Source: Pseudomonadota bacterium (lineage in GTDB: Bacteria > Pseudomonadota > Alphaproteobacteria > Puniceispirillales > Marisalimonadaceae). From it: a DNA stretch of 60,564 bases. The translations under genes and the position numbers were made by a program. How positions within the stretch are numbered: the first letter of the stretch is position 1; each line of letters opens with the position of its first letter. The notes under the pieces were generated by a model, which did no database searches, was not told where the DNA came from, and saw only the letters and a list, made by a program, of their open reading frames with translations. Of the stretch, positions 32,771 to 42,035 are shown piece by piece. The stretch spans positions 1 to 60,564 of the forward strand of contig JAOESH010000010.1 in NCBI GenBank assembly GCA_028382005.1, written 5' to 3'.

Positions 32771-34735
32771 ATGAAAAACTTTGTGTTGATATTTCTTACC
32801 TTATTCTCGTTTCTAAGCTTCTCTAATTTAGCTTATGGAAGTGATATTAAATTGGAATGTGAATTTACAGATTATAGCAGGTCATCTTATAAGGAAAGAA
32901 TATCAAAATCATGGTTACCTTCAATACAAAATTTTACAGTAAAGGGAAACTATGTTGATGCTTCATATTATAGATTAAGTAATGGAAGAATAGAAGTAAA
33001 CAACGATAAAAGAATAAGTTGGTCATATAAAAATTTAAAATTTAACAATAAAAATGGGCAGAAAAGAACACTTAAATATAAATTCATATATTTTAAAACT
33101 AATAATAAAATTGTTGCAGATATAATTTTCACTGGTTATAGAAATCACACTGACATTATGGGTACTTGTAGTGAAAATATTTCAAAAGTTTCTACACCTT
33201 TAGAACATGATCTATCAGATATGAATGAAATATCTCTTTGTGTGCTAGCTGCAGATAAAGGAAAATGGTCTTCGTCTAATTTACATTCTAATCATATAAA
33301 AGAAGCAAAACGTCGTGGACTAACATGTGGAGTTAAAGAGACTACACAAGATAAAACTAAGGTTAATAAAAAGAATAGTTTTAGTCCATATAGTCTACTA
33401 CCTGACAAACGTATATGTGATGAAGTAACATCTGATGCAAAACCCGAAGACAAATATTCATATGTAATAGAAGCAAAAGAACGTGGATTAACGTGTGGTG
33501 TTGTAAACACTGAAAAAGAAAATAGACTTAAACTAGAACAAGAGAAGATTAACAAGAAAGCAAAAGTTGAAGAAAAAAATATAAAAAAATCTGAAATACG
33601 AATTTCAGAAAAAGAGAGTAAAGATCTACTCTTTAACATTAAATCTTATGCAGTCATCAATAAAGATGATCTCGATCCATTAAAATTAGGTTTGCTGTTT
33701 ATGAATCTTAAAAAATCTAGTTCTGATGGTTGGAATGAAGAAACATTAAATAACTATAATCTTTTAAAAACTTTTGTTTATTCATCACAAAAATTTCAAT
33801 CTTTTGTTGAAAAAATTAAAACGGATAAATTAAATAAAAAGAATGCTGAGATAAAAAGATTAACAAAAATATTACAAAAGGATTTAGATAGTCTTAAAAC
33901 ATTTATTAGCGTTAACCTTGGTTCTGATAAATCATTAGAAGCACTTACTTTAGCTGATGAATTAAATAAAGTTATAAAAACTAAGGACTATAAACTACTT
34001 TATAATCTACACAATAAACTGAAAGTTTGGAAATCTGATAATCTCGGATCTGAAAAGTCAGTGAATAAAGTAGATAACAAAAAAAATAAGAATATAAAAC
34101 CAAAGTTAAAAATAAATAAAAACTTATCCAATAAAGAAATTATAAGAAATGCTCTTAACAAAAATGAGAAAATGTTTTGCATGCATCCTAGGACAGACGG
34201 AATTTTATGGATTAAAGAAAATGGGAAAATTACAGCTGATCTTCCTGCAGGAGCAAGAACGTATATAATTAAAGACAAGGTAATAGAGGAAAATGTTTGG
34301 TTTGACCTAGAAGACCCCATAATGGGAATTGAAGTGCAATATTCAATTAGTTTTGGAGCAAAAAAAGTTATCTCAAATTATCAAAATCACAAAGATTTTT
34401 GGGAACGTATAGATTGTAAAACCCCAAATTCAAACGAAAGTCAAAAAAAATCAGACTTTGATCAATTTAATGAAATTGAAGATTTAGAAATATCGATGAC
34501 TTGTATAGACGATAATGGTAAAAAAATTATTGTTGGTAAAAAGGCTGATATTATTTATGAAGATAAAGATAAAGCCCCAATATTGGAAACTGATAAATCT
34601 GGTAAAAGATTCATTGTAAAAAGAGTATATGCCTCGAAACTAATAGGTAGAGATGTAAAAGGATTAATTGATTTTAAAAAGAAACGAAATTATGGAAATA
34701 TTAAAGATAAATCAGTTTTTGACAGATGTTATTAA
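32771..34735 (+). CDS. Large secreted protein with a duplicated C-x-EAK-RGL-CGV motif
   Basis: 654 residues with a clear signal peptide (hydrophobic stretch 4-22, cleavage near AYGS-D). After a 120-residue domain there are two related motifs of about 50 residues: one with a Cys near 158 ending IKEAKRRGLTCGV, the other with a Cys near 216 ending VIEAKERGLTCGV. This C-x(n)-EAK-RGL-CG pattern is seen in exported proteins of marine alphaproteobacteria; I do not know its function. A Lys/Glu-rich helical region (about 245-330, and 350-440) follows. The C-terminal part has Cys-containing beta-rich segments FCMHPRTDGILWIKENGKIT and IDDNGKKIIVGKKADIIYED. It is the only gene between tRNA copies B and C, so it is probably the cargo of the last insertion. 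Confidence 0.75.
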   Translation: MKNFVLIFLTLFSFLSFSNLAYGSDIKLECEFTDYSRSSYKERISKSWLPSIQNFTVKGNYVDASYYRLSNGRIEVNNDKRISWSYKNLKFNNKNGQKRTLKYKFIYFKTNNKIVADIIFTGYRNHTDIMGTCSENISKVSTPLEHDLSDMNEISLCVLAADKGKWSSSNLHSNHIKEAKRRGLTCGVKETTQDKTKVNKKNSFSPYSLLPDKRICDEVTSDAKPEDKYSYVIEAKERGLTCGVVNTEKENRLKLEQEKINKKAKVEEKNIKKSEIRISEKESKDLLFNIKSYAVINKDDLDPLKLGLLFMNLKKSSSDGWNEETLNNYNLLKTFVYSSQKFQSFVEKIKTDKLNKKNAEIKRLTKILQKDLDSLKTFISVNLGSDKSLEALTLADELNKVIKTKDYKLLYNLHNKLKVWKSDNLGSEKSVNKVDNKKNKNIKPKLKINKNLSNKEIIRNALNKNEKMFCMHPRTDGILWIKENGKITADLPAGARTYIIKDKVIEENVWFDLEDPIMGIEVQYSISFGAKKVISNYQNHKDFWERIDCKTPNSNESQKKSDFDQFNEIEDLEISMTCIDDNGKKIIVGKKADIIYEDKDKAPILETDKSGKRFIVKRVYASKLIGRDVKGLIDFKKKRNYGNIKDKSVFDRCY

Positions 34736-34750
34736 TTTTCAAAACACTAT

Positions 34751-34773
34751 ACCCCCTTTTTCCTAGAGGGGGT
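34751..34773. terminator. G+C-rich hairpin after the secreted protein gene
   Basis: ACCCCCT (34751-34757) pairs with AGGGGGT (34767-34773) around a 9-base loop, 16 bases after the stop. No T-tract follows. It may end transcription by stalling or mark the edge of the repeat copy C; copy B has only the right arm. Confidence 0.5.
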
Positions 34774-35024
34774 TCTGTTCATTAAAAGGATTGTTTATAT
34801 TTTAGTCTACAATTACTCATCTAAGTTGGACAAAAATATCACAGCCACCCCTACCCAAATCGAGTCGAATTTTGATGACTTAACAGGTACATAAAACTAG
34901 GTGGATATCTACTGATACCAGAGAGTTTAGGAACAGACTTTAGAACTCATTATATGAGGAGGAATATGGGTTTGAGTGTGGTGAGAGTGACAAGACTCGA
35001 ACTTGTTACCTCCAGATTAGGAAT
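34759..35024. repeat. tRNA-Arg(CCU)-linked repeat, copy C (at the intact tRNA)
   Basis: Reference copy of the repeat. From TCCTAGAGGGGG to the anticodon loop it is nearly identical to 31851-32115, and about 150 bases of it recur at 23735-23880. The part before 34979 is the 3' flank of the tRNA gene. It continues without a break into the full tRNA. Confidence 0.85.
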
Positions 35025-35055
35025 CTGGCGCTCTATCCAGATGAGCTACACCCCC
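34979..35055 (-). tRNA. tRNA-Arg (anticodon CCU), CCA encoded
   Basis: Minus strand. The acceptor stem GGGGGTG/CACTCTC pairs with two G-U wobbles. The D-arm is GCTC/GAGC, the anticodon stem is CCAGA/TCTGG around the loop TTCCTAA (anticodon CCU), the T-arm is ACAAG-TTCGAGT-CTTGT, and A-CCA follows at the 3' end (34979-34982). All standard features are present, so it should be functional. It reads the rare codon AGG. Fragments of this tRNA occur at 32.07, 23.83 and 35.24 kb, so the gene marks the insertion point of the island. Confidence 0.92.
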
Positions 35056-35125
35056 ACATCACATTTAACGTATATTCTATAATGGTTTAGATATCAATAT
35101 TATGGTTTAAAATAGGGTTAAATTA

Positions 35126-35147
35126 TACACGTATTTTTACACGTATT
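35126..35147. repeat. Tandem TACACGTATT pair, right copy
   Basis: TACACGTATT at 35126-35135 and 35138-35147 with a 12-base step, about 70 bases 5' of the tRNA gene in its own direction. The same pair lies at 32204-32224. A third partial CACG follows. It probably shares its origin or a binding protein with the left pair. Confidence 0.55.
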
Positions 35148-35233
35148 CTCCACGAGTGTTTTTTAGAACAAATCATACCTTGTAAGTCATTGATTTTATT
35201 GAATAATATTACCGAATCAGACCGAGAACTATG

Positions 35234-35272
35234 TTAGGAATCTTGCGCTCTATCCAGATGAGCTACGAGGCC
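35234..35272 (-). pseudogene. 5' half of a second tRNA-Arg(CCU)
   Basis: On the minus strand this begins with acceptor arm GGCCTCG, then TA, D-arm GCTC-n9-GAGC, anticodon 5' stem CAAGA and loop TTCCTAA, where the likeness ends. D-arm and loop are the same as in the intact tRNA but the acceptor differs. The 3' half is not found next to it. The cut lies at the anticodon loop, the same point where repeat copy B ends. Confidence 0.75.
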
Positions 35273-35406
35273 ACTATCTATTGTTAATATCATATAAATC
35301 TTTATTATCAATAACTAGATTATTCGATTAAATTAGGGTGATTATTGTAGTGACTTGTTTAAAAAAATTTATAATATAATTATTCAACTATTTAGGAATT
35401 AAACAA

Positions 35407-36327
35407 ATGAGTATTGATTTAGAACTTAATGATAAAGTGGCTATTGTAACTGGTGCAGGAGGTGGTATAGGTCGAGAAATAGCATTAGCTCTAGCTGCAG
35501 AAGGAGTATCCATAGTTGTAAACGATATAGGTGTTTCTTTAACTGGTGAAGGTGGATCTAATTCTCCAGCTGAAGAAACCACCGGTTTAATTACTCAAAA
35601 AGGAGGTAAAGCAGTAATTAGCAATGAGAGTGTTTCCTCTTGGGATAGTGCTCAGTTAATAATTAAAAAGGCAATAGATACCTTTGGAAAAATTGATATT
35701 GTTGTTAATAATGCAGGTATCTTAAGAGATACAATTTTTCATAAAATGGAACCATCTGACTGGGAAAGTGTTATTAACGTTCATTTAAATGGTGGTTTTT
35801 ATGTTAGCCGAGCCGCTGCTCCATATTTTCGTGAACAAAATTCAGGTTCATATGTTCATATGACTAGCACATCTGGTTTAATTGGTAATTTTGGGCAGGC
35901 TAATTATTCAGCTGCGAAACTAGGTATTGCCGGTTTATCAAAATCTATTGCATTAGATATGAGTAGATTTAATGTTAGATCAAATTGTATTGCTCCGTTT
36001 GCTTGGAGTAGAATGACAAACTCAATTCCTTCAACAACTGATGCTGAAAAAAAGAGAGTTGAAAGACTAAAAAAAATGACACCTGAAACTAACGCTCCTT
36101 TAGCTGTTTTCTTAGCTTCAGCTGCGGCAAAAGAAATTACTGGTCAGATATTCAGTGCAAGACTTAATGAGCTGTTTATATACAACCAAAACAGACCTAT
36201 AAAAAGCGTGCATTCTGATACAGGTTGGACCCCCCATCAAATAGCTGAGAGAGCCTATCCTTCACTTAAAAGCTCAATGACACCTAATGATAGGAGTGGT
36301 GATGTTTTTAGTTGGGATCCAATTTGA
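35407..36327 (+). CDS. SDR-family 3-hydroxyacyl-CoA dehydrogenase-like protein
   Basis: 306 residues: VAIVTGAGGGIGREIALALA (about residues 12-31), VVNDIG with a spacer rich in Gly, VVNNAGILRD, a catalytic Ser in TSTSGLIGNFG and the NYSAAKLGIAGL pair (Tyr-x-x-x-Lys). The longer loop after strand 2 and the C-terminal extension (RSGDVFSWDPI) match the 17-beta-HSD4/hydroxyacyl-CoA dehydrogenase branch, so it probably oxidises a 3-hydroxyacyl-CoA. It is the first core gene to the right of the tRNA-linked region. Its stop overlaps the convergent phosphatase gene by 20 bases. Confidence 0.82.
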   Translation: MSIDLELNDKVAIVTGAGGGIGREIALALAAEGVSIVVNDIGVSLTGEGGSNSPAEETTGLITQKGGKAVISNESVSSWDSAQLIIKKAIDTFGKIDIVVNNAGILRDTIFHKMEPSDWESVINVHLNGGFYVSRAAAPYFREQNSGSYVHMTSTSGLIGNFGQANYSAAKLGIAGLSKSIALDMSRFNVRSNCIAPFAWSRMTNSIPSTTDAEKKRVERLKKMTPETNAPLAVFLASAAAKEITGQIFSARLNELFIYNQNRPIKSVHSDTGWTPHQIAERAYPSLKSSMTPNDRSGDVFSWDPI

Positions 36328-36985
36328 ACGAATTAAAAAGATCAATGATTTCTTCCATAGTTTCTAAAGTATAATCTGCGTCTAAAGAGTTTATATCTAC
36401 ATGTGTATATCCTCCATTAACTGCAATGGACTGAATATTTGCCGATTTAGCTGCGTCTATATCATTACAAGTGTCACCTACCATAATAAAAGAGCCATTA
36501 CTTGAATTAAATTTATCAATCGTTAATAAAATCATGTCTGGTTTTGGTTTCAGTGGAATATTATCTTGCGCTCCAACAACAACTTCAAAAAATTTGTCTA
36601 AACTCATTTGTTCAATTAATTTTTCAGTGACAAATTGTCTTTTATTAGTACAAATTCCCATCGGTATTTTTTGTTTATAAAAGTAATTAAGAGCATTCAT
36701 TACACCAGGCATTAGTGTACTATATTTGTAAGGTTCTTCAGAATAATTTTGCCTATAACTATTAAATATAGTCTCATATAATTCTTCATTGCCACCACAA
36801 TAATCTACAACTTTTTTGGATAAAGACAACATTCCTTCACCTACAAAAGTTTGTAATTTTTGTTCTGAAATATTTTCTAAATTATATTGGGTTAAAGTTT
36901 TATTTATTGCATTATGCATATCTGGAACCGAATGAACTAATGTCCCATCTAAATCAAAAATTATATTATAATTTAGCTGTCCCAT
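36308..36985 (-). CDS. gph: HAD hydrolase, phosphoglycolate phosphatase-like
   Basis: 225 residues with the HAD motifs: FDLDGTLVHSVPD (residues 10-22, nucleophile Asp), ICTNKR (motif II Thr), KPKPDMI (motif III Lys) and MVGDTCNDIDAAKSA (motif IV). A helical cap lies between motifs I and II, as in Gph. It would remove phosphate from 2-phosphoglycolate or a related sugar phosphate. It is the last gene of the sugar phosphate operon, three bases after rpe. Gph next to rpe is common in proteobacteria. Confidence 0.85.
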   Translation of the reverse strand: MGQLNYNIIFDLDGTLVHSVPDMHNAINKTLTQYNLENISEQKLQTFVGEGMLSLSKKVVDYCGGNEELYETIFNSYRQNYSEEPYKYSTLMPGVMNALNYFYKQKIPMGICTNKRQFVTEKLIEQMSLDKFFEVVVGAQDNIPLKPKPDMILLTIDKFNSSNGSFIMVGDTCNDIDAAKSANIQSIAVNGGYTHVDINSLDADYTLETMEEIIDLFNSFKLDPN

Positions 36986-36988
36986 AAC

Positions 36989-37648
36989 TTATAATTTACA
37001 TCTCAGTGAGGCAATATTTTGTTTATAACTTTTAAAATCTGCTCCTGAGAATATTGCAGATCCAGCAACTAAAACATTGGCACCAGCTTTAATAACTTCA
37101 GGAGCAATTGTATTATTTACCCCACCATCAACCTGGATATTTATGGGGTTACCTGAAACTAATTCTCTTACATTTTTAATTTTATCTAAAGAAGAATTAA
37201 TAAATGATTGCCCCCCAAATCCTGGATTCACACTCATGACTAATATTAAATCTAATTTTTCTAATAAAAATTCTAATCCAGAGAGAGATGTACCTGGATT
37301 TACAGATACACCAGCTTTACATCCTAATTCTCTTATTCTAGTTAGAGTCCTATCAAGATGCGGAGTAACTTCCTTATGAACAGTAATCATATCAACTCCA
37401 GCAGCCACGTATTCTTCCAATAAATCGTCAGGGTTCGTTACCATTAAATGGGCATCAAATGGTTTTTTAGAAATTTTCCTTATAGATTTAATAATAGGAG
37501 GACCAAAAGTTAGGTTTGGGACAAAATGACCATCCATTACATCTAGGTGTATCCAATCAGCACCAGCTTCATCAATCAATTTGACATCATCTGCTAATGA
37601 ACCAAAATCAGCAGACAATATTGAAGGTGCTATAAGAATTTCTTTCAT
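36989..37648 (-). CDS. rpe: Ribulose-phosphate 3-epimerase
   Basis: 219 residues of a complete TIM barrel: IAPSILSADFGSLADDV, DWIHLDVMDGHFVPNLTFGP (metal and catalytic Asp, about residues 31-50), DAHLMV, MSVNPGFGGQSF, IQVDGGVN and AGSAIF. It interconverts ribulose-5-phosphate and xylulose-5-phosphate in the pentose phosphate pathway. It lies 39 bases downstream of gap on the same strand, probably in one operon with it. Confidence 0.95.
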   Translation of the reverse strand: MKEILIAPSILSADFGSLADDVKLIDEAGADWIHLDVMDGHFVPNLTFGPPIIKSIRKISKKPFDAHLMVTNPDDLLEEYVAAGVDMITVHKEVTPHLDRTLTRIRELGCKAGVSVNPGTSLSGLEFLLEKLDLILVMSVNPGFGGQSFINSSLDKIKNVRELVSGNPINIQVDGGVNNTIAPEVIKAGANVLVAGSAIFSGADFKSYKQNIASLRCKL

Positions 37649-37687
37649 TTAATTCATTTCCTTCAAATATATTATAATAACAATATA

Positions 37688-38695
37688 CTAAATTGTTTTG
37701 CTCATAGCTACAGCTGTATCTGACATCCTATTAGAAAAGCCCCATTCATTATCATACCAACTTAAAACTCTTACAAATGAACCATCCATTACTTTAGTTT
37801 GATCAATATGAAAAATTGATGACCGTGGATCATGATTAAAGTCACTTGATACAAGAGGTTCATCTGTATATCCAAGCACGTTTTTAAGTTCGTTATTAGA
37901 AGCCTTTTTAATAATATCGTTAATTTCTTCAACAGATGTAACTTTCCCAGCGTTGAATTTAAAATCTACAACAGATACATTTTGAGTTGGCACTCTCATC
38001 GAAACACCATCTAATTTTCCATTTAATTCTGGTAGAACTAAGCCTACTGCTTTTGCTGCTCCAGTTGAAGTTGGTATCATATTACCTGCGGCAGCTCTTG
38101 CTCTATACATATCTGAATGCATTGTGTCCAAAGTTGGTTGATCACCAGTATAAGAATGAATTGTGGTCATAAACCCTTGAGAAATTCCTACTCCCTTATT
38201 AATAACCATTGCAATTGGAGCCAAACAATTGGTTGTGCAAGAAGCATTAGACACTACAAGATGATCCTTAGTTAATTTATTATGATTTACACCATAAACA
38301 ACAGTTAAATCAGCTCCACTTGCTGGAGCTGAAACTAAAACTCTTTTTGCTCCAGCTTCTAAATGCATTGAAGCTTTTTCACGGCTAGCAAAAATTCCAG
38401 TACACTCCATAGCAATATCAACATCAAGTTCTTTCCATGGAAGATTTTTTGGATCTCTAATGGATGTCACTTTTATTGGTCCACTACCTACATCAATATT
38501 ATCACCACTAACTTTGACATCAGCCGGAAATCTCCCATGCACAGTATCATATCTCAATAAATGCGCATTAGTTTCTACAGGACCCAAATCATTAATACCA
38601 ACAACTTTAATATCATCCCTGCCTGATTCAATTATAGCTCTCAAAATATTCCTTCCAATTCTACCAAACCCATTAATAGAAACTCTTACTGACAT
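37688..38695 (-). CDS. gap: Glyceraldehyde-3-phosphate dehydrogenase, type I
   Basis: 335 residues from the ATG at 38695: VSINGFGRIGRNILRAI (NAD binding), LLRYDTVHGRF, the active site SNASCTTNCLAP with catalytic Cys, and the C-terminal WYDNEWGFSNRM. A Met five codons upstream is less likely, because standard enzymes begin MSVRVSINGFG. It works in gluconeogenesis and lower glycolysis, converting 1,3-bisphosphoglycerate and glyceraldehyde-3-phosphate. pgk lies 24 bases upstream of the start. Confidence 0.96.
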   Translation of the reverse strand: MSVRVSINGFGRIGRNILRAIIESGRDDIKVVGINDLGPVETNAHLLRYDTVHGRFPADVKVSGDNIDVGSGPIKVTSIRDPKNLPWKELDVDIAMECTGIFASREKASMHLEAGAKRVLVSAPASGADLTVVYGVNHNKLTKDHLVVSNASCTTNCLAPIAMVINKGVGISQGFMTTIHSYTGDQPTLDTMHSDMYRARAAAGNMIPTSTGAAKAVGLVLPELNGKLDGVSMRVPTQNVSVVDFKFNAGKVTSVEEINDIIKKASNNELKNVLGYTDEPLVSSDFNHDPRSSIFHIDQTKVMDGSFVRVLSWYDNEWGFSNRMSDTAVAMSKTI

Positions 38696-38719
38696 TTTAT
38701 TTCCTCTCAAAAAACATAA

Positions 38720-39922
38720 TTATTTATTATTACTCAATACTGATATGGCTGGCAACTCTATACCTTCTAACCACTCAAGAAAAGCACCACCAGCTGATGA
38801 AATATATGTAAACTTATCACTTACACCAGCTTTATTTAAAGCAGAAGATGTATCACCTCCACCTGCTACTGTAATTAATTTTTTACTAGTAGTAAGGTTT
38901 GATGCTGTTTTAGCCAATGAAAACGTACCTTGTCCAAAAGGTTCTAATTCAAAAGCTCCAAGTGGGCCATTCCATAACAAAGTTTTAATATTTTCAAAAA
39001 TAAAACTTATTTTTTTTATTGTCTTTGGTCCAACATCGAGTGCCATCATGTCTACAGGTATCTTGTCTGATGATACTATTTCAGTATTTTGGTTTTCTTG
39101 GAAAGTTTTTGATACTATTACGTCGATCGGAAGTATTATTTCACAATTTAATTTTTTACTTTTGTTTAGAATTAATTTTGCAACATTCACAGAGTCTTTT
39201 TCAAAAAGACTTTTTCCAACATTCAAACCTTCAGCTACAAGAAAAGTATTTGCCATTGCACCGCCAATTATTAAATAATCCATCTTAGTTATTAAATTTT
39301 CAATGATATTGATTTTTGTAGAAACTTTAGATCCACCAACTAATGCCGCTACCGGTTTAATTGGAGAACTCAAAACAGATGTTAAAGCTTTAATTTCTTC
39401 ATCTAATAGTATACCAGAATATGCAGGTAGAAAATTTGTAATTGCATGTAAACTTGCATGAGCTCTATGAGAACAAGAAAAAGCATCATTTACAAACAAA
39501 TCACAACCTTTAGATAATTCTTTTGCAAAACTAAGGTTATTTTTAGTTTCTTGTTCATGAAAACGAACATTCTCAAGCAAAAGAATTTCACTCGCTTGTA
39601 AACTTGTTTTAATATTAAAAACTTCTTGACCCACACAAGAGTTACTAAAACGAATATTTGTTTTTAATACTTTTGATAAAATTTCTACTAGTGGTTTTAA
39701 AGTGCAATCTTTATTGTACTTTCCATTTGGTCTACCTAGATGACTACATATAACTATCTTTGCACCAGACGATTTCAAAAAATTAATAGTTGGTATTAAT
39801 CTCTCAACACGTGTCTGATCTAAAATCTTTCCATCCGATATAGGTATATTTAGATCAGCTCTAATAAATACTGTTTTACCAAGAACGTTTTCATTAATTA
39901 TATTTTTTATTAAGGAAGGCAT
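38720..39922 (-). CDS. pgk: Phosphoglycerate kinase
   Basis: 400 residues with FIRADLNIPISDGKILDQTR (residues about 18-37), CSHLGRPNG, LLENVRFHEQE, FVNDAFSCSHRAHAS, AALVGGSKVSTK and VAGGGDTSSAL in the expected order. It transfers phosphate between 1,3-bisphosphoglycerate and ADP. It is coupled to gap in the operon tkt-pgk-gap-rpe-gph, all on the minus strand with short spacers (34 bases from tkt). Confidence 0.96.
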   Translation of the reverse strand: MPSLIKNIINENVLGKTVFIRADLNIPISDGKILDQTRVERLIPTINFLKSSGAKIVICSHLGRPNGKYNKDCTLKPLVEILSKVLKTNIRFSNSCVGQEVFNIKTSLQASEILLLENVRFHEQETKNNLSFAKELSKGCDLFVNDAFSCSHRAHASLHAITNFLPAYSGILLDEEIKALTSVLSSPIKPVAALVGGSKVSTKINIIENLITKMDYLIIGGAMANTFLVAEGLNVGKSLFEKDSVNVAKLILNKSKKLNCEIILPIDVIVSKTFQENQNTEIVSSDKIPVDMMALDVGPKTIKKISFIFENIKTLLWNGPLGAFELEPFGQGTFSLAKTASNLTTSKKLITVAGGGDTSSALNKAGVSDKFTYISSAGGAFLEWLEGIELPAISVLSNNK

Positions 39923-39956
39923 CTTTATAATTTTCTATATCAGAGTTAGATAGTGA

Positions 39957-41945
39957 TTATTTGATTAAAGCTATCGCTTGTTTTACTAATGCTTCTGGGG
40001 TAATTCCAAAATGATTATAAAGCTGATCTGCAGGACCAGAAGCTCCAAAACTTTTCATTCCAATAAAAAGACCAGCTTCACCTATATATTTACTCCATCC
40101 CATATCACAACCAGCTTCAATAGCTATTTTGGGTGCATTACCTAAAACATTTTTTCTATAGGTTTCATCTTGTTTATCAAACAACTCCCAACAAGGTAAA
40201 GAGACAACTGCAGCCTTAATACCATGCGTGTTTAAGAGGTCGGACGCTTCCATTGCAATTTCAACTTCTGAACCTGTTGCTATTAGAGTTAAATCTCTTT
40301 TTGACGAAAGATCATTTAAAATATAGCCCCCTTTAGAAACTTTGTTATCAGAAGATTTTTCTGATCGAAAGGCTTTAAGACCTTGCCTTGATAATGCTAA
40401 AACAGTAGGTCCGTTAGTTTTGAGTGCTGTATCCCAGGCTTCTGCTGTTTCAACAATGTCAGCAGGTCTTATTAGATTTAAATTTGGAGTGGCACGTAAA
40501 ATCGCTAGATGCTCTATGGGTTGATGAGTTGGTCCATCTTCACCTAATCCAATTGAGTCATGCGTCAATACATAAATTACTCTTTGAGACATTAATGCCG
40601 AAAGCCTAATGGAAGCTCTCATATAATCACTAAAAACAAGAAATGTTCCACCATAAGGAATAAAACCTTTATGCAGAGAAACACCATTCATAATAGATCC
40701 CATTGCATGCTCTCTTATACCATAATGAATATAATTTCCTGAAGATTTTCCTGGCAGAACTGTTTTCATTTCACTTGTTTTAGTTAAGTTTGATCCAGTT
40801 AAATCAGCCGATCCACCGAGGGTATTTGGAATAATTTTATTAATTAGTTCGAGTGTTTTTTGACTAGACTGTCTAGTTGCTAATTTAGGCTTATCTTGTT
40901 TCATTTGCTTTATAAATAACTTCATTTTTCTTTCATATGACTGTGAAATTTCACCATCTAGAAATAATTTAAACCTTTTCTTTTTTGAACTTTTTTCAAA
41001 TCTATTTTTCCATTCATCAAAAATGTTCTTTGATCTTTCAATAGTTTTTTTCCATGATTCAAGGATGTCTTTAGGAATATCAAAAGGTTCGTTGGACCAA
41101 CCTAAAGCTTTTCTTGTAGCAGCAATTTCTTCTGCTCCCAAGGGGGCACCATGTGTCTTTGACGTTCCAGCTAAATTTGGCGCTCCAAACCCAATTGTAG
41201 TTTTACAAGCAATTATCGAGGGTTTTCTTGATTTTTTACTGTTTATAAGTGCTTCTTCAATTTCATCATGATTATGTCCATCAATAATTTGAGTATGCCA
41301 TCCAGCAGCCTTAAATCTTCCAATTTGGTTTGCAGAATTAGATAAGCCTGTGGATCCGTCGATAGATATTTTATTATCATCCCATAACACAATTAATTTT
41401 GATAATTTTAAATGACCAGAAAATTCTATAGCTTCATGACTAATTCCTTCTTGGAGGCAACCGTCACCAGCAATGACATATGTATAATGATCAACTAAGT
41501 TAGAACCAAATCTAGAAGATAATAGTTTTTCAGCTAAAGCCATTCCAACAGCAGTTGCTAGTCCTTGCCCCAATGGTCCCGTGGTTGTTTCAATACCTTT
41601 TGCATGTCCATATTCAGGATGTCCAGCAGTATTATAATTTAGCTGCCTAAAATTTTTAATACTGTCAATTGGCATATCTTCATAGCCTAAAAGATAATGC
41701 AAAGCATAAAGTAACATTGAGCCGTGACCAGCTGATAATACAAACCTGTCTCTATCAGGCCAATCTGGGTTATCTGGGTAGACGTTAATACATTTACTGA
41801 ACAAAACAGTTGCAACATCCGCCATGCCCATTGGCATTCCTGGGTGGCCTGAATTTGCTGCTTGTACAGCGTCCATAGATAAAAATCTTATCGCATCAGC
41901 CATTAATGTTATTTTATTTTTTTTAGAACTCATTTGAACTTGCAT
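39957..41945 (-). CDS. tkt: Transketolase
   Basis: 662 residues: [20 protein letters not shown] (about 25-44), [15 protein letters not shown], the thiamine-diphosphate motif [20 protein letters not shown], then FRIEHAMG-like [13 protein letters not shown] in the pyrimidine domain and [14 protein letters not shown]. The ATG at 41945 has AGGAG nine bases before it, so I keep it over the Met four codons later. It exchanges two-carbon units in the pentose phosphate pathway. 90 bases separate it from fbp. Confidence 0.96.
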   Translation of the reverse strand: MQVQMSSKKNKITLMADAIRFLSMDAVQAANSGHPGMPMGMADVATVLFSKCINVYPDNPDWPDRDRFVLSAGHGSMLLYALHYLLGYEDMPIDSIKNFRQLNYNTAGHPEYGHAKGIETTTGPLGQGLATAVGMALAEKLLSSRFGSNLVDHYTYVIAGDGCLQEGISHEAIEFSGHLKLSKLIVLWDDNKISIDGSTGLSNSANQIGRFKAAGWHTQIIDGHNHDEIEEALINSKKSRKPSIIACKTTIGFGAPNLAGTSKTHGAPLGAEEIAATRKALGWSNEPFDIPKDILESWKKTIERSKNIFDEWKNRFEKSSKKKRFKLFLDGEISQSYERKMKLFIKQMKQDKPKLATRQSSQKTLELINKIIPNTLGGSADLTGSNLTKTSEMKTVLPGKSSGNYIHYGIREHAMGSIMNGVSLHKGFIPYGGTFLVFSDYMRASIRLSALMSQRVIYVLTHDSIGLGEDGPTHQPIEHLAILRATPNLNLIRPADIVETAEAWDTALKTNGPTVLALSRQGLKAFRSEKSSDNKVSKGGYILNDLSSKRDLTLIATGSEVEIAMEASDLLNTHGIKAAVVSLPCWELFDKQDETYRKNVLGNAPKIAIEAGCDMGWSKYIGEAGLFIGMKSFGASGPADQLYNHFGITPEALVKQAIALIK

Positions 41946-42035
41946 TCAAAGCTTCTCCTTAAGCATTTCTGAAAATTAAATATTGATTATTCATAGCACT
42001 TTTAGTTTAAAAGTTACATATAAGTTTTAGAGAAA

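Noticed and set aside
33292-34320. Minus-strand frames inside the secreted protein gene
   Set aside because: Antisense to a gene with a clear signal peptide and internal repeats; no domain.
23696-35055. CRISPR array
   Set aside because: The repeats are only three, hundreds of bases long and kilobases apart, and contain tRNA sequence; there are no spacers and no cas genes.
38460-39278. 272-codon frame opposite gap and pgk
   Set aside because: Antisense to two certain genes, with no domain; a shadow frame.
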